A stretch of 64,000 bases of DNA, from positions 41,771 to 105,770 of IMG/VR virus record IMGVR_UViG_3300025174_000008; one strand, written 5' to 3'. The notes beneath the pieces were generated by a model. It was not told the origin of the DNA. It ran no database searches and worked only from the letters and a program-made list of their open reading frames with translations. Below, piece by piece: positions 23,847 through 32,434 of the stretch. This stretch comes from a virus. Both the position numbers and the translations under genes were made by a program. Position 1 is the first letter of the stretch, and each line of letters opens with the position of its first letter.

Positions 23847-24088
23847 AGTGGTACCGTGGACGACCGGGAGAGTACTGGGGACGTTACTTCGCTCAAGTCA
23901 AAAATGAGGCCTATATCGCTCGGTACGGGAACGTCCCGCCCTCGGAAAGTCGAGGGTGGAGGCCGTTCTACCGAGCCGCGTTCATCGCAAGCCTCGCTGA
24001 GATCGTGAACGAAGAAAACTCGCCGCGCGACGACGACAAGACCGTAACGCTGCAGCCCGACGACGACCATGCCGATTCCGAGGACTGA
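23391..24088 (+). CDS. tail assembly chaperone, -1 frameshift fusion
   Basis: Ribosomes slipping -1 at 23822-23828 would leave the short frame and read on from 23828 to a TGA at 24086-24088, adding SDSGRLKWYRGRPGEYWGRY and about 65 further residues, with an acidic end (QPDDDHADSED). The downstream frame has no usable ATG at its beginning, so it is reached only by frameshift, as in lambda gpG-GT. The fusion overlaps the next gene by 20 bases. Confidence 0.75.
23822..23828 (+). promoter_or_regulatory. slippery heptamer for -1 ribosomal frameshift
   Basis: The bases G GGA AAA in the zero frame (after AT of ATG) fit X XXY YYZ exactly and resemble the lambda G GGA AAG site. After slipping, both tRNAs re-pair as GGG AAA. 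The zero frame stops at 23844-23846. Confidence 0.85.
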
Positions 24089-25271
24089 CCAGATTCCGCG
24101 ACTCGCGGACTATCGGAGTGCTGCAGCGCAATTCCTTTACGACAATCGAAGGAGGGCGTATTCGCACCTCTACGCAGGCCGCTACGGTGACGCCGTCGAA
24201 GGATGGGTTGCCCAGGCGGCCATTTGTCGTTCGAGGCTGAAGGACGAGCTCTTCCAAGCGCGCCTGACCAAGGCCGACGGGGATGGACTCCGAGAACTCG
24301 TCCTGTCCGAGTGCTTCGCGATCCTGTCAGCCGACGCAGGAACGGCGGCAATCGGCGAAGCTGTGTTGGTGCGCCCCGTCTCCGGAAACATGCCGGGGGG
24401 AGTCATTCGGGTGGGGCAGAAGATCTTCAAGACCGCCGACGACCAGGCGAACCCACCGATCTTGGGCGCCGAGTACACCATCACCCAGCCGGCCGTAGTG
24501 CCACCAAACTCTCCGGCAGTCGGACTCTCCATCGTCTGCTCGGCCACCGGTGAGCACGGGAACACGCCCTACCTGGACGGCCTGAATGTCGGTACCTGTG
24601 AGCCGATGTTCGACCCCGCGTTCACCGTCTACGACATCGTGGCGGGTGGAGGCAGCACAGGCCTCGATGATTCGGTGATTCGAGACATTGGCCGTCACTG
24701 CTACCTCGGGCGGCAGGGACCTAACGACTCTGCGGTCCTGGCCGGAGTGCTGAGCGCTGGCCGGGGGGTTCGGCACGCCGCGTACTTCCACGACCCAGAT
24801 GGGCACCGGGGCGTGGTCTACGTTGCCGACGCTTCCTGGGCCTGGTCAGACGCGCTGCGGAGCCTGCTCGCCCAGGACCTCCGTGGAAGAGACGGGCAGC
24901 GAAGTTGGCTCGGGTTCGGGGCATCCGTGGAAGTGCTGGGCATCCAAAGCATACGTACCGTAGTTCACGCCACGGTACAGACCCGGGAGACCGTGGATGC
25001 GACCGAGCTCATGGCGGCCGTCATCAAGGCCTGCAAGTGGTATTTCGACGTGCGGCCGGGATGGTGGACCTACACGAACAAGACCTTAGCCGGCGCCATC
25101 TGCAACGCAGACCGGCGCATCGTGGGGGTTCCGAGTGTGTCACTGACCAACCCTGATGGGACAGCGGTTACAGAGACGGCGGCGCGGTGGGTGCCTTCGG
25201 GTGACGTTCTGCTACCCCACTATTACCTAGCTTCGGACGGCGTGCGGCTCACCGTGCAGGCGGTTTCCTGA
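24069..25271 (+). CDS. baseplate J-like protein, first copy
   Basis: A 400-residue protein. The middle (GLSIVCSATGEHGNTPYLDG, then GGGSTGLDDSVIRDIGRHCY) and the later DPDGHRGVVYVAD, SVEVLGIQSIRTVVHATVQT follow the P2 J / Mu gp47 pattern of baseplate wedge proteins. It lies before the tape measure rather than in the main baseplate cluster, where a second J-like gene (32427) sits. It overlaps the frameshifted chaperone. Assignment moderately secure; the duplication is unusual. Confidence 0.6.
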   Translation: MPIPRTDQIPRLADYRSAAAQFLYDNRRRAYSHLYAGRYGDAVEGWVAQAAICRSRLKDELFQARLTKADGDGLRELVLSECFAILSADAGTAAIGEAVLVRPVSGNMPGGVIRVGQKIFKTADDQANPPILGAEYTITQPAVVPPNSPAVGLSIVCSATGEHGNTPYLDGLNVGTCEPMFDPAFTVYDIVAGGGSTGLDDSVIRDIGRHCYLGRQGPNDSAVLAGVLSAGRGVRHAAYFHDPDGHRGVVYVADASWAWSDALRSLLAQDLRGRDGQRSWLGFGASVEVLGIQSIRTVVHATVQTRETVDATELMAAVIKACKWYFDVRPGWWTYTNKTLAGAICNADRRIVGVPSVSLTNPDGTAVTETAARWVPSGDVLLPHYYLASDGVRLTVQAVS

Positions 25272-27181
25272 TGGCTGACACCAAGTACACGGTAGAGCTG
25301 AACCTCAGTAAGACGGGGGACTTCGGTGCCGTCGCGATGGCGACGGCTTCGCAGAAGGCCGTTCATCTCGACCGGAACCTCGGCGGGATCAAGAATCGAT
25401 TCGCGTCGCTGCGCGAGGGAGCCAATCAGTTCGTGGCGGGCGCCGGTGGGATGATCCATTCGCTAGAGCGCGTCGCCGACAGAGTCGTCGGCATCGGGGC
25501 CAGCATGGCCAAGATGGCCATCGGGGGCGCGGCGGCCGCCGGTATCGCCGGCATCACCTACGGTGTCATGGGCCTCAACAAGGAGGCGGAGGGCGCGCAG
25601 ATCGCCTTGGCGGGGGTCTTCGCCGCCCAGGGCATCACCAAGAACGTCCAGAGCGGTATGCAGATGGCGGCCGAGCAGGTTGCCGAGATGCGCAAGGAAG
25701 CCGCGGCGCTACCGGGCGAGTTCCAGGACCTCCGGAACATCTTCGTGACCGGCGCCATCCCGGCGTTTCAAACCGGGATGAACCCCGCCGAGTGGCGCAA
25801 GATGGCGTCGAACGTCATGGCCGCGGGGGCCGTGTCTCAGCTACCGATGGACATGGTGGCGCGCGAGATGGGGCAGTTGCTCTCTGGGCGATCCGGAGCC
25901 CACAACGTATTCGGCACGCGCATCATGGGGCTCACGGGGGCCAAAGCCGAAGAGTTCAACAAGATGGCGCCGGATAAGCGGCTGGAGAAGCTCCGCACTG
26001 AGCTCGACAAGTACGCGCCGGTCATCGGGCTCTACGAGAAGAGTTTCGATGCGATGTTCAGTACGGCGATCGACAACGGTAAGACCTTCCTTCGGCTCGC
26101 TACGGCCCCGATGTTCGAGAAGGGGAAAGAGGTCCTGAGCTGGTTCAACGACTGGTTCACGCGGAACCAGGACCAGGTCAAGTACTGGGCGGAAAGCATC
26201 GGAGAACGGTTGTCCTCCGCGTTTGAGTGGGGAAAACGGACCATTCAAGAATGGTGGCCATCGCTCCGCGAATTCGCGACCAACGCCTACTATCGCCTGA
26301 GCGCGATCTGGGAGGACATTGCGCCGACCGTGAAGTCCTTTGGCGAAACCATGAAGGAGGCGCTGAAGGATCCCGGGACCATCGACAAGCTGATCCACCT
26401 GGCAGAGGCCTACCTGGCCCTGAAGGTCGGCATGGGCGGTCTCAGCATCGGCGGCGACCTCCTCAAGATGGGCGCGGGAACCATGCAGATGATGTCGTTG
26501 CTGAACCCTGGGATGCTGACCACCGTGGGCGCGGGGGGCGCGGCCGCCGCGGCAACTGCAGCAGGCGCCGGCGCCGGCGGAACGGCTCTTGGCGGGCTCG
26601 CCGCGGGAGGCATGGCGGGCACGGCCGCGATGGGAATGTCGATGGTTCTCCTGGCCGGCGTCATTGCCGGTTTGGCGGATGCATCGGTAAAAGCCGACGA
26701 GGAACAGCGGAAGATGGCCGCTACCAAGAAGATGGAGGACGACGCCACTCAGAAGCTGATCACGAACATCGGCACGGGAGCTCCGCTGGCCATCGATGAC
26801 TTCGTTGTGGGGCTAAGGAGCGCCACCAGGGAGCTCGGTAACTTAGCCTCGATCCGCCCGCCGAGCATCGAGATCTCGCCGATGCAAGAGTACAATATGT
26901 TTGGCACGTGGGGCGGAAAAGTTATGCCGCGAGGGTGGAGACCTCCAGACCCCAAGGAGGGAACAGGCACACGCGAGGGAGAGCAGGACCCGAAGAAGTC
27001 AACGCCGAAGCACGGCGGAGGCGGCGGCACATCAATCCAGAAGGTCGAGATCGTCGTCACGACGAACCAGAACCCGAGCCGCTTCGCCCGCGGCGTCCTG
27101 GACGAGCTCGGCAAGTTCGCGAAGGTCAAGCGGACCTCGGGCTACGCCACGAACTTCAGCGCCAGGAACGCCGTGCCATGA
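25271..27181 (+). CDS. tail tape measure protein
   Basis: A 636-residue protein, ATG overlapping the upstream TGA. It is mainly helical with hydrophobic Gly/Ala stretches (MAIGGAAAAGIAGITYGVMG near 75; VGAGGAAAAATAAGAGAGG and AAMGMSMVLLAGVIAGLA in 415-475) as in tape measures, which set tail length and enter the membrane during DNA delivery. Relatively short, implying a tail of modest length. The C-terminus is Gly/Lys-rich. Position after the frameshift chaperones confirms the assignment. Confidence 0.85.
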   Translation: MADTKYTVELNLSKTGDFGAVAMATASQKAVHLDRNLGGIKNRFASLREGANQFVAGAGGMIHSLERVADRVVGIGASMAKMAIGGAAAAGIAGITYGVMGLNKEAEGAQIALAGVFAAQGITKNVQSGMQMAAEQVAEMRKEAAALPGEFQDLRNIFVTGAIPAFQTGMNPAEWRKMASNVMAAGAVSQLPMDMVAREMGQLLSGRSGAHNVFGTRIMGLTGAKAEEFNKMAPDKRLEKLRTELDKYAPVIGLYEKSFDAMFSTAIDNGKTFLRLATAPMFEKGKEVLSWFNDWFTRNQDQVKYWAESIGERLSSAFEWGKRTIQEWWPSLREFATNAYYRLSAIWEDIAPTVKSFGETMKEALKDPGTIDKLIHLAEAYLALKVGMGGLSIGGDLLKMGAGTMQMMSLLNPGMLTTVGAGGAAAAATAAGAGAGGTALGGLAAGGMAGTAAMGMSMVLLAGVIAGLADASVKADEEQRKMAATKKMEDDATQKLITNIGTGAPLAIDDFVVGLRSATRELGNLASIRPPSIEISPMQEYNMFGTWGGKVMPRGWRPPDPKEGTGTREGEQDPKKSTPKHGGGGGTSIQKVEIVVTTNQNPSRFARGVLDELGKFAKVKRTSGYATNFSARNAVP

Positions 27182-28236
27182 CGATGTCCATGCCGGCCGC
27201 CGTAGCGGGCGCCAACGACATCTGGTCGTTCGAGCAGCTCGGGGCAAAGCGCAAGCGCATTTCTCTGCCCGGAAAGTACGCCCCCTTGGGGCGCCCCCGG
27301 CACGGAACGGTCGTCAAGAACTCGCTGAAGATCGCCAACGAGACCGTCTACTACTCCGGAGACACCGAGCCCACGAGGCACGAATTCGGGCGACGCTTCG
27401 AGCCTATCGACCTGAATGGCCGCTGGTCGGACCGCTACCTCGGGAGCGAGGCTGCTGATGCGATGAACGAGGTAATGCGGAGCTTCGTTGATGACCGGCA
27501 GGAAGTCTTGGTCACCTGGGGAAACATCCTGTCGCTTGGGGGTTTCATCGACCAGTTCGACTCGACCCACGAAGGCCGCGGAGAAGTTGTCTGGTCGATG
27601 CACATTCAGATCGACCGCGACAACTTCCTGCTCGTCACCCCCGAGCTCATCAGTTCGAAGCGCCCGAAGGAGTACATCGGCGAGATCATCGCTGCCCTTC
27701 GGCTCGTCGATGTCGACTTTTCGAAGCAGCCGAGGCTCAAGGGATCGGTACTCGCCCTCCTGAACGGACTTCTGGCCTCCATGAACTCCGTCTCGTCATC
27801 GCTCCTGAGTGTGGCCGGCCAGATCGACTCGCTCGCCAACGCCCCCTTCGCTGCCCTCCGGTCCCTCAGGGCCACCAACCGGCAGTTCCAGACCGTGCTG
27901 GTGCGCCTTCACACGACCTACGACGACCTCCTGGCCAACGCGGCCCTCGAGACCGAGCGCGCCGAGGACATTCAGACCTTCCTGGGCCTCCGGGCGGAGT
28001 TCAGCGACGGCCAGTACCAGGCACTCAGAACGGCGGCGGAGCTCGACCGGCAGACGGTGCTGGCCGAGCGCGGCCAGACGCTCTCGCTCTACACGGCACG
28101 CGGCGGAGACACCTGGGAGAGCATCGCACGGAATAAAGCGGGCTCCGCCGAGAAGGCCGACGCCGTCCGGCAGGCCAACGGCATCGATGCCGGGCAGCCC
28201 CCGCGCGAAGGGGCAACGTACAGGATCCCCAAGTAG
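27178..28236 (+). CDS. tail/baseplate protein with C-terminal LysM-like domain
   Basis: A 352-residue protein starting MTMSMPAAVAGANDIWSFEQ, ATGA-coupled to the tape measure. The middle is helical (residues about 185-285), and the last 55 residues (SLYTARGGDTWESIARNKAG, ADAVRQANGIDAGQPPREGA) have the LysM/LysM-like core found in P2 gpX and Mu gp53-type tail proteins. It probably links the tube end to the hub. LysM here is more likely a structural relic than a free peptidoglycan binder. Confidence 0.75.
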   Translation: MTMSMPAAVAGANDIWSFEQLGAKRKRISLPGKYAPLGRPRHGTVVKNSLKIANETVYYSGDTEPTRHEFGRRFEPIDLNGRWSDRYLGSEAADAMNEVMRSFVDDRQEVLVTWGNILSLGGFIDQFDSTHEGRGEVVWSMHIQIDRDNFLLVTPELISSKRPKEYIGEIIAALRLVDVDFSKQPRLKGSVLALLNGLLASMNSVSSSLLSVAGQIDSLANAPFAALRSLRATNRQFQTVLVRLHTTYDDLLANAALETERAEDIQTFLGLRAEFSDGQYQALRTAAELDRQTVLAERGQTLSLYTARGGDTWESIARNKAGSAEKADAVRQANGIDAGQPPREGATYRIPK

Positions 28237-28239
28237 CCC

Positions 28240-29625
28240 ATGCCTCTCTACCGCCCGCGGATGCTGGCGATGCTGACGGTCCCGGTACTCGGGACTCGTG
28301 AGCAACGGATCCGCCAAGCCAAGTCGACCGACGTCGTTCGGCTCGAAGTGCGCCCCCGGCAGGCGCGCATCGACCGTCAGGACCACAATCAGGCGGACAC
28401 GCTGGAGCTCGATATCGACTGGATGGAGAGCGGTATTGACCCTCGGCTCTTGGACGATACGGAGGTCGAGTTCTACTTGGCCAACGCCGACGAGTTTGGG
28501 TCCTGGGGACCCGGAGAAACCGAGCTTCGGTTCCTCGGTCACGCCCGGAACGTCAGCAATGAGATGGCCGAAGGTGCTCCGCCGGCCGTGCACATGACGT
28601 GCGTCGACTACACGAGCCTTTTTATCATGGCCAAGCCGTTCGGGTCGAGCGGCACCCCCCTGTACTCCGACACCCTCGAGGATGCGTGGCGCCGGGTCGT
28701 CTCTCAGACCCCCGGGGCGGAGGTTCTGAAGGACCGGCTGCTGTTCTTGGGGGACGTCGACAAGAGCGCACAAATCGGCAAGGCGGTCCCCGAGCGCTTC
28801 CGTAAAGCCGGCAAGGTCCACACCAAGCCCGACTCCGATGCGTGGTCGGTGTGGCAGCACTGCGTCGGGATGCTGGGGCTCGTCAGCTGGATCGACCTCG
28901 ACGCCTGCATCGTCTCAACCGCCACCGACCTCTACACGGGCCAGACGACGACCCCGAAGCTCGTGTGGGGTCGGAACATCAAGAGCTGGGAAGAGTCCCG
29001 CTCTGGCTACCTGGCGCACAAGGGGATTGCCCTCACGAGCTTCAACCCAGAAACATCGCAGGTGATTGAATCGTTCTTCCCGCCCATCGGAGACCCAAGG
29101 GCAAAGAAGAAGCGGATCGCAGCCAAGAAGGCCAAGTCGGAGGCGGCGGCTCTGCAGGGCGAAGACCGCGAGTATCTCCAAGTTCCAGGGATCTCCGACC
29201 AGGCGTGGCTCGATACGATGGCCGAGCGGATCTGGGAAGAGCGGAGCCGGCAGGAACTCACCGGGCGCTGCACCACGGCCGAGATGAAGGTCTCGACGAT
29301 GCAGCTCGGAGAGTTTGACCTACTCAACCTGAAGGCCGGCGACTCGATCGAGGTCTCGATTGACCCGGCAGACCGAAACCGCCTGGTGAAGCTCGGCAGC
29401 ACCCAAGAGCGCATCAACTACCTGACCCGGCGCGGATACTCGAGCGACGCGGCGGAGCTCATCGCAAAGAACGCCGAAATCATCGCCGGGCTACCGTCGG
29501 TCTTCATGGTCAAGAGCTGCCAGATCGTGTTTGACGTGAGCCGCGACGACGGAACGTTCGAGATTTCAATCGAGTACATCAACCGCATCCAGCTAGACGG
29601 AAGCGCGTATGAGGCGACGACATGA
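28240..29625 (+). CDS. baseplate hub protein (gpD/gp27-like)
   Basis: A 461-residue protein with the late-control gpD-like pattern: IRQAKSTDVVRLEVRPRQ, DTLELDIDWMESGIDPRLLD and FLGHARNVSNEM at the N-terminus, then DTLEDAWRRVVSQTPGAEVL and WSVWQHCVGMLGLVSWIDLD. The hub connects the tube to the spike. Order hub then spike (29622) is as in Mu- and T4-type baseplates. Lys-rich insert near residue 290. Confidence 0.75.
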   Translation: MPLYRPRMLAMLTVPVLGTREQRIRQAKSTDVVRLEVRPRQARIDRQDHNQADTLELDIDWMESGIDPRLLDDTEVEFYLANADEFGSWGPGETELRFLGHARNVSNEMAEGAPPAVHMTCVDYTSLFIMAKPFGSSGTPLYSDTLEDAWRRVVSQTPGAEVLKDRLLFLGDVDKSAQIGKAVPERFRKAGKVHTKPDSDAWSVWQHCVGMLGLVSWIDLDACIVSTATDLYTGQTTTPKLVWGRNIKSWEESRSGYLAHKGIALTSFNPETSQVIESFFPPIGDPRAKKKRIAAKKAKSEAAALQGEDREYLQVPGISDQAWLDTMAERIWEERSRQELTGRCTTAEMKVSTMQLGEFDLLNLKAGDSIEVSIDPADRNRLVKLGSTQERINYLTRRGYSSDAAELIAKNAEIIAGLPSVFMVKSCQIVFDVSRDDGTFEISIEYINRIQLDGSAYEATT

Positions 29626-30452
29626 GCAGTGAAGGCGATAGCTTCCGCCGGGCCATGGAGTGCTACGGCCCCGCCCAGGAAGATGGCGGACGGCTCGAGA
29701 GCGGCACCGTCGGATGGGACGACGGGAAGCCACACTACGACCTCGATGGGGGCGAGCGCACGCTGGTCAAGGTGACGCTCTATCGCGGGTACCGCCCCGG
29801 GGAGGACAAGAAGCCGCGCGACGGGCGCGCCGGAGGAATGCAGATCCTCTGCCGTATCACCCGACCCCTGAATTTCATCCCCGAAGACGGGGAAGAGGTC
29901 TTGGTGGGCATCCCCGCCGGGTTTCAGGAGACCCCGGGGGCTGGGTTCATTCTCGCCGTTGCGAGCAACGCCCCAGCAACCCAGCACTCGGCCACCAAGG
30001 CCAAGATGGACTTCGGCCCCGAGGTCGACTTGGTCATCAAGGCAAGGTCGGTCACGCTCAGCGATTATCAGGACCGTTTCATTACGCTGGGTCCAACCTA
30101 CGGGATCAAGATGGGCGCGGGGCGCATCACCGACAACTCGGCACGCGACCTCTCGGGGTGCATCCTCAAAGACGGCAAATGGATGTTCTACTGCTCGAAC
30201 GCCGCCGGTGAATCGGTGGCAGGGCTTCAGCTATCAGGCCCCGACGGGACGCAGATCTTCAATGTGGCCAGCAACGGCGACCAAGTGAAGCTCAAAATGA
30301 AGAGCGGCCAATGGATGTCTATGACGGCATTGCAGTGGATCAATCTCTACCAAGTAGGTGTGCTTGGTGACGTTATTGGCGCAATCCCGGTTGCTGGAAC
30401 TCTAACTCCACCCACGATGTTTCCGTCCACCCGAACCATCATGGCTGTCTGA
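29622..30452 (+). CDS. baseplate spike protein (gpV-like)
   Basis: A 276-residue protein, ATGA-coupled to the hub gene. An OB-fold-like segment (KVTLYRGYRPGEDKKPRDGR, GMQILCRITRPLNFIPEDGE, VLVGIPAGFQETPG) is followed by a beta-repeat part (DFGPEVDLVIKARSVTLSDY, FITLGPTYGIKMGAG) expected of the trimeric spike helix. It likely pierces the outer membrane. Assignment from domain order and neighbours. Confidence 0.7.
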   Translation: MSSEGDSFRRAMECYGPAQEDGGRLESGTVGWDDGKPHYDLDGGERTLVKVTLYRGYRPGEDKKPRDGRAGGMQILCRITRPLNFIPEDGEEVLVGIPAGFQETPGAGFILAVASNAPATQHSATKAKMDFGPEVDLVIKARSVTLSDYQDRFITLGPTYGIKMGAGRITDNSARDLSGCILKDGKWMFYCSNAAGESVAGLQLSGPDGTQIFNVASNGDQVKLKMKSGQWMSMTALQWINLYQVGVLGDVIGAIPVAGTLTPPTMFPSTRTIMAV

Positions 30453-30646
30453 TGGCCTACAACTTCCCGCCCCCGCCGCCGCGCCCACCGGCACCACCGA
30501 GCTCAGTGGCAGTAGGACTGTGCGTGTTCCCTCTCCCGCCTCTGCCGTTCACGATCCCTGGGATCCCCCCGTTCCCGCCACCGATTCCGATTCCAGACTT
30601 GGATTTCGGATTTACGATCGATCTGAGCTGCCCACTGAACGACTAA
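30452..30646 (+). CDS. Pro-rich small protein, possible spike tip
   Basis: A 64-residue protein coupled to the spike gene (TGATG), more than a third proline: MAYNFPPPPPRPPAPP, then PLPPLPFTIPGIPPFPPPIP, ending LDFGFTIDLSCPLND. It lacks a PAAR motif. Its place after the spike gene and its rigid composition suggest a tip or linker of the spike complex. Its stop overlaps the stop of an oppositely oriented gene by four bases, marking the edge of the inverted cassette. Confidence 0.6.
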   Translation: MAYNFPPPPPRPPAPPSSVAVGLCVFPLPPLPFTIPGIPPFPPPIPIPDLDFGFTIDLSCPLND

Positions 30647-30807
30647 GGCAGCACGAAGCGTACTTCAGTTGGCAAAGACGCTGGAATAGTTCCGCAATGA
30701 TACGCTACCGAGCCGTCACGGACATGCCAATAGGACATGGTGGCCCATTCGTACCCAGCGATCGCCACCGGGCGAGCTAACACCACTACCCTAGCAAGGT
30801 CCGTCAT
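30643..30807 (-). CDS. hypothetical small protein of inverted cassette
   Basis: A 54-residue protein starting MTDLARVVVLARPVAIAGYE and containing MSYWHVRDGSVAYHC. Its ATG overlaps the TGA of the lipoprotein gene at 30804, as in a coupled operon. No signal peptide; a hydrophobic N-terminal stretch is short. Reads against the tail genes. Family not recognised. Confidence 0.5.
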   Translation of the reverse strand: MTDLARVVVLARPVAIAGYEWATMSYWHVRDGSVAYHCGTIPASLPTEVRFVLP

Positions 30808-31100
30808 CGTCTTCCGGGAAAGCTTGCTTCGGCGTAGTAGTTGGTGACGTTTCCGGGGACTGACAGAAACGTCTTGTCGCAGGTCGTGGAGATCACCGTG
30901 GGCTGAGCCGGCGCTGCCGGCGCCGCCGGCCCCGCGCCGGGTGCCCCCCCGCTCTCCTGGGCGGACGCCATGGGAACCGGGGAAGTGACCCCGGGCGTGA
31001 CCGAGCTCGAGCGGGGAGAGCCCGGGGAGGCGGGGTTCCCGCACGACGCCACGACCCCGTAAACGACGAGACTTCCGACCAGGAACTGAAGAGCGCGCAT
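30804..31100 (-). CDS. predicted lipoprotein of inverted cassette
   Basis: A 98-residue protein with a type II signal peptide: basic start MRALQ, hydrophobic FLVGSLVVYGVVA, lipobox VVASC at residues 16-20. The following 50 residues are Pro/Ala/Gly/Ser linker, and the C-terminus (TVISTTCDKTFLSVPGN) contains the only other Cys. It follows the first lipoprotein gene by nine bases on the minus strand inside a rightward tail operon. Expected in the host envelope. Superinfection exclusion or lysogenic conversion are possibilities. Confidence 0.7.
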   Translation of the reverse strand: MRALQFLVGSLVVYGVVASCGNPASPGSPRSSSVTPGVTSPVPMASAQESGGAPGAGPAAPAAPAQPTVISTTCDKTFLSVPGNVTNYYAEASFPGRR

Positions 31101-31109
31101 TCTTCGCTC

Positions 31110-31739
31110 CTACCCGCAGTGACAGGCGTAAACGGCAGCCGCGGACTTCACAGCAGCTGTCCCGACAGCGAGCACATTCATCCCGCATTTGCCGTCGCTA
31201 TTCGTGGCACACGGATCGGTAGCTCGGCAAGCATTGGCCAGGTAGCATTCGAAGACCTTTTGGCAGTCCGGAACGTTCGGATCGCACGCACACCGTGCGA
31301 ATGCGCATTCGAGCTCACAGCTGGTGAGCGCCAAGCAATTCCGGAGGGTGCAGTCGCATCGGGGTAGAAGAGAACCGCCACCGAATCCGCCATAGGACGC
31401 GGCCCCCCCGGTAACGGAACCTCCGGTACCCCCGGTGGCCACCGGCATGGGACGCAAACCGCCAAAGGATGAACCGCCAGAACTCGTGGCCCCACCAGAG
31501 TCATAGCGGCCGCCGATGGACTCAAGTGCCTGGCTACCACCGGATATCTGTCGCTGGGCAGAGACACCGACTACCTCGGTTCCACCGTTGGATTGTGGGA
31601 TTTCGGCGGTAACGCCCCCAGAACTCATGGATGAACTCTGTGAGAACTCACTGCCGCAACTCGAGACCAGTACGGCCACCAGAATAACGCGCATGTCGAT
31701 CAAGGTGACCCGACGAAGGCCGGCCCGCAAACTGAACAT
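31110..31739 (-). CDS. predicted Cys-rich lipoprotein of inverted cassette
   Basis: A 209-residue protein. AGGGG stands before the ATG at 31739; an internal ATG at 31694 would give a shorter signal. The hydrophobic segment RVILVAVLVSSC ends in a lipobox Cys (about residue 28). A Ser/Gly/Thr linker (VATGGTGGSVTGGAASYGGF) follows, then a Cys-rich domain with about 13 cysteines in pairs and singles (PRCDCTLRNC, CELECAFARCACD, CYLANACRATDPC). It closely resembles secreted proteins of Polyangia. First gene of the inverted cassette. Confidence 0.75.
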   Translation of the reverse strand: MFSLRAGLRRVTLIDMRVILVAVLVSSCGSEFSQSSSMSSGGVTAEIPQSNGGTEVVGVSAQRQISGGSQALESIGGRYDSGGATSSGGSSFGGLRPMPVATGGTGGSVTGGAASYGGFGGGSLLPRCDCTLRNCLALTSCELECAFARCACDPNVPDCQKVFECYLANACRATDPCATNSDGKCGMNVLAVGTAAVKSAAAVYACHCG

Positions 31740-31756
31740 CTGACCCCTAGTCCTAC

Positions 31757-32434
31757 ATGCCGATCAAAACGCTGGAAATCCGCAGCACCACGCGGATCCG
31801 GGTCTTCTGGAGCTCCGCCACAGGAATCCCCTCGGCGCCGGGGAGCTACACCCTGTTGTCCCTGGATGGCCGCGGAGCGCCGCCGACGGCGGTGGCCGTG
31901 CTGGTGGTGGCTGCAGACTCGACCCAGCGTGAGCTCGTGCTGAGCTGGGAGCTCGTGGGCGGAGCCAGCTACTCGCTCAGCGACGGTGTGTCTACGACCA
32001 GATTCGTGACCCCCGAGCCGCGTCCGGCCATTGCAGCCGGGCTCACCGGTAACTCGTTCGACCGGGAATTCTTCAAGGTAGACCTATTTTTCGACGGCAC
32101 TGACTTCGTCGAGCAGATCGACGGGGACCTCGCGGAGCTCGCGGGGGAGCCAAACGGTCGCGCGGCATTCCAACGTGGGATGCTCTGCGAAGGGCTGCCG
32201 TGGGCCCCTGATTGGGGCGGCAAGCTCCGCGAATTCGTGGGGGCACCGGACCCGGTGCTCATTCAGATGAGCGGGAACATCATGGCGCAGGCCAGGCGAG
32301 ACGACCGCATCGGGCGGGTCACGCTGGCCGCCGACGCGACCCGTCTCCCGAGCGGGGAAGTGACGATCTTCAGCGACGTCGAGTGGGCCAGCGGCGCCAG
32401 CAGCTCAGGCGTGGAGGTACTGAGCCGTGCCTAG
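31757..32434 (+). CDS. baseplate wedge protein (gp25/gpW-like)
   Basis: A 225-residue protein resuming the baseplate block after the inverted cassette. The C-terminal half, FQRGMLCEGLPWAPDWGGKL then MSGNIMAQARRDDRIGRVTL and EVTIFSDVEW, follows the GPW/gp25 pattern, in which a helix is followed by strands and a short acidic turn. The N-terminal half is beta-rich. Next gene starts inside it at GTG 32427. Assignment by pattern and order. Confidence 0.65.
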   Translation: MPIKTLEIRSTTRIRVFWSSATGIPSAPGSYTLLSLDGRGAPPTAVAVLVVAADSTQRELVLSWELVGGASYSLSDGVSTTRFVTPEPRPAIAAGLTGNSFDREFFKVDLFFDGTDFVEQIDGDLAELAGEPNGRAAFQRGMLCEGLPWAPDWGGKLREFVGAPDPVLIQMSGNIMAQARRDDRIGRVTLAADATRLPSGEVTIFSDVEWASGASSSGVEVLSRA

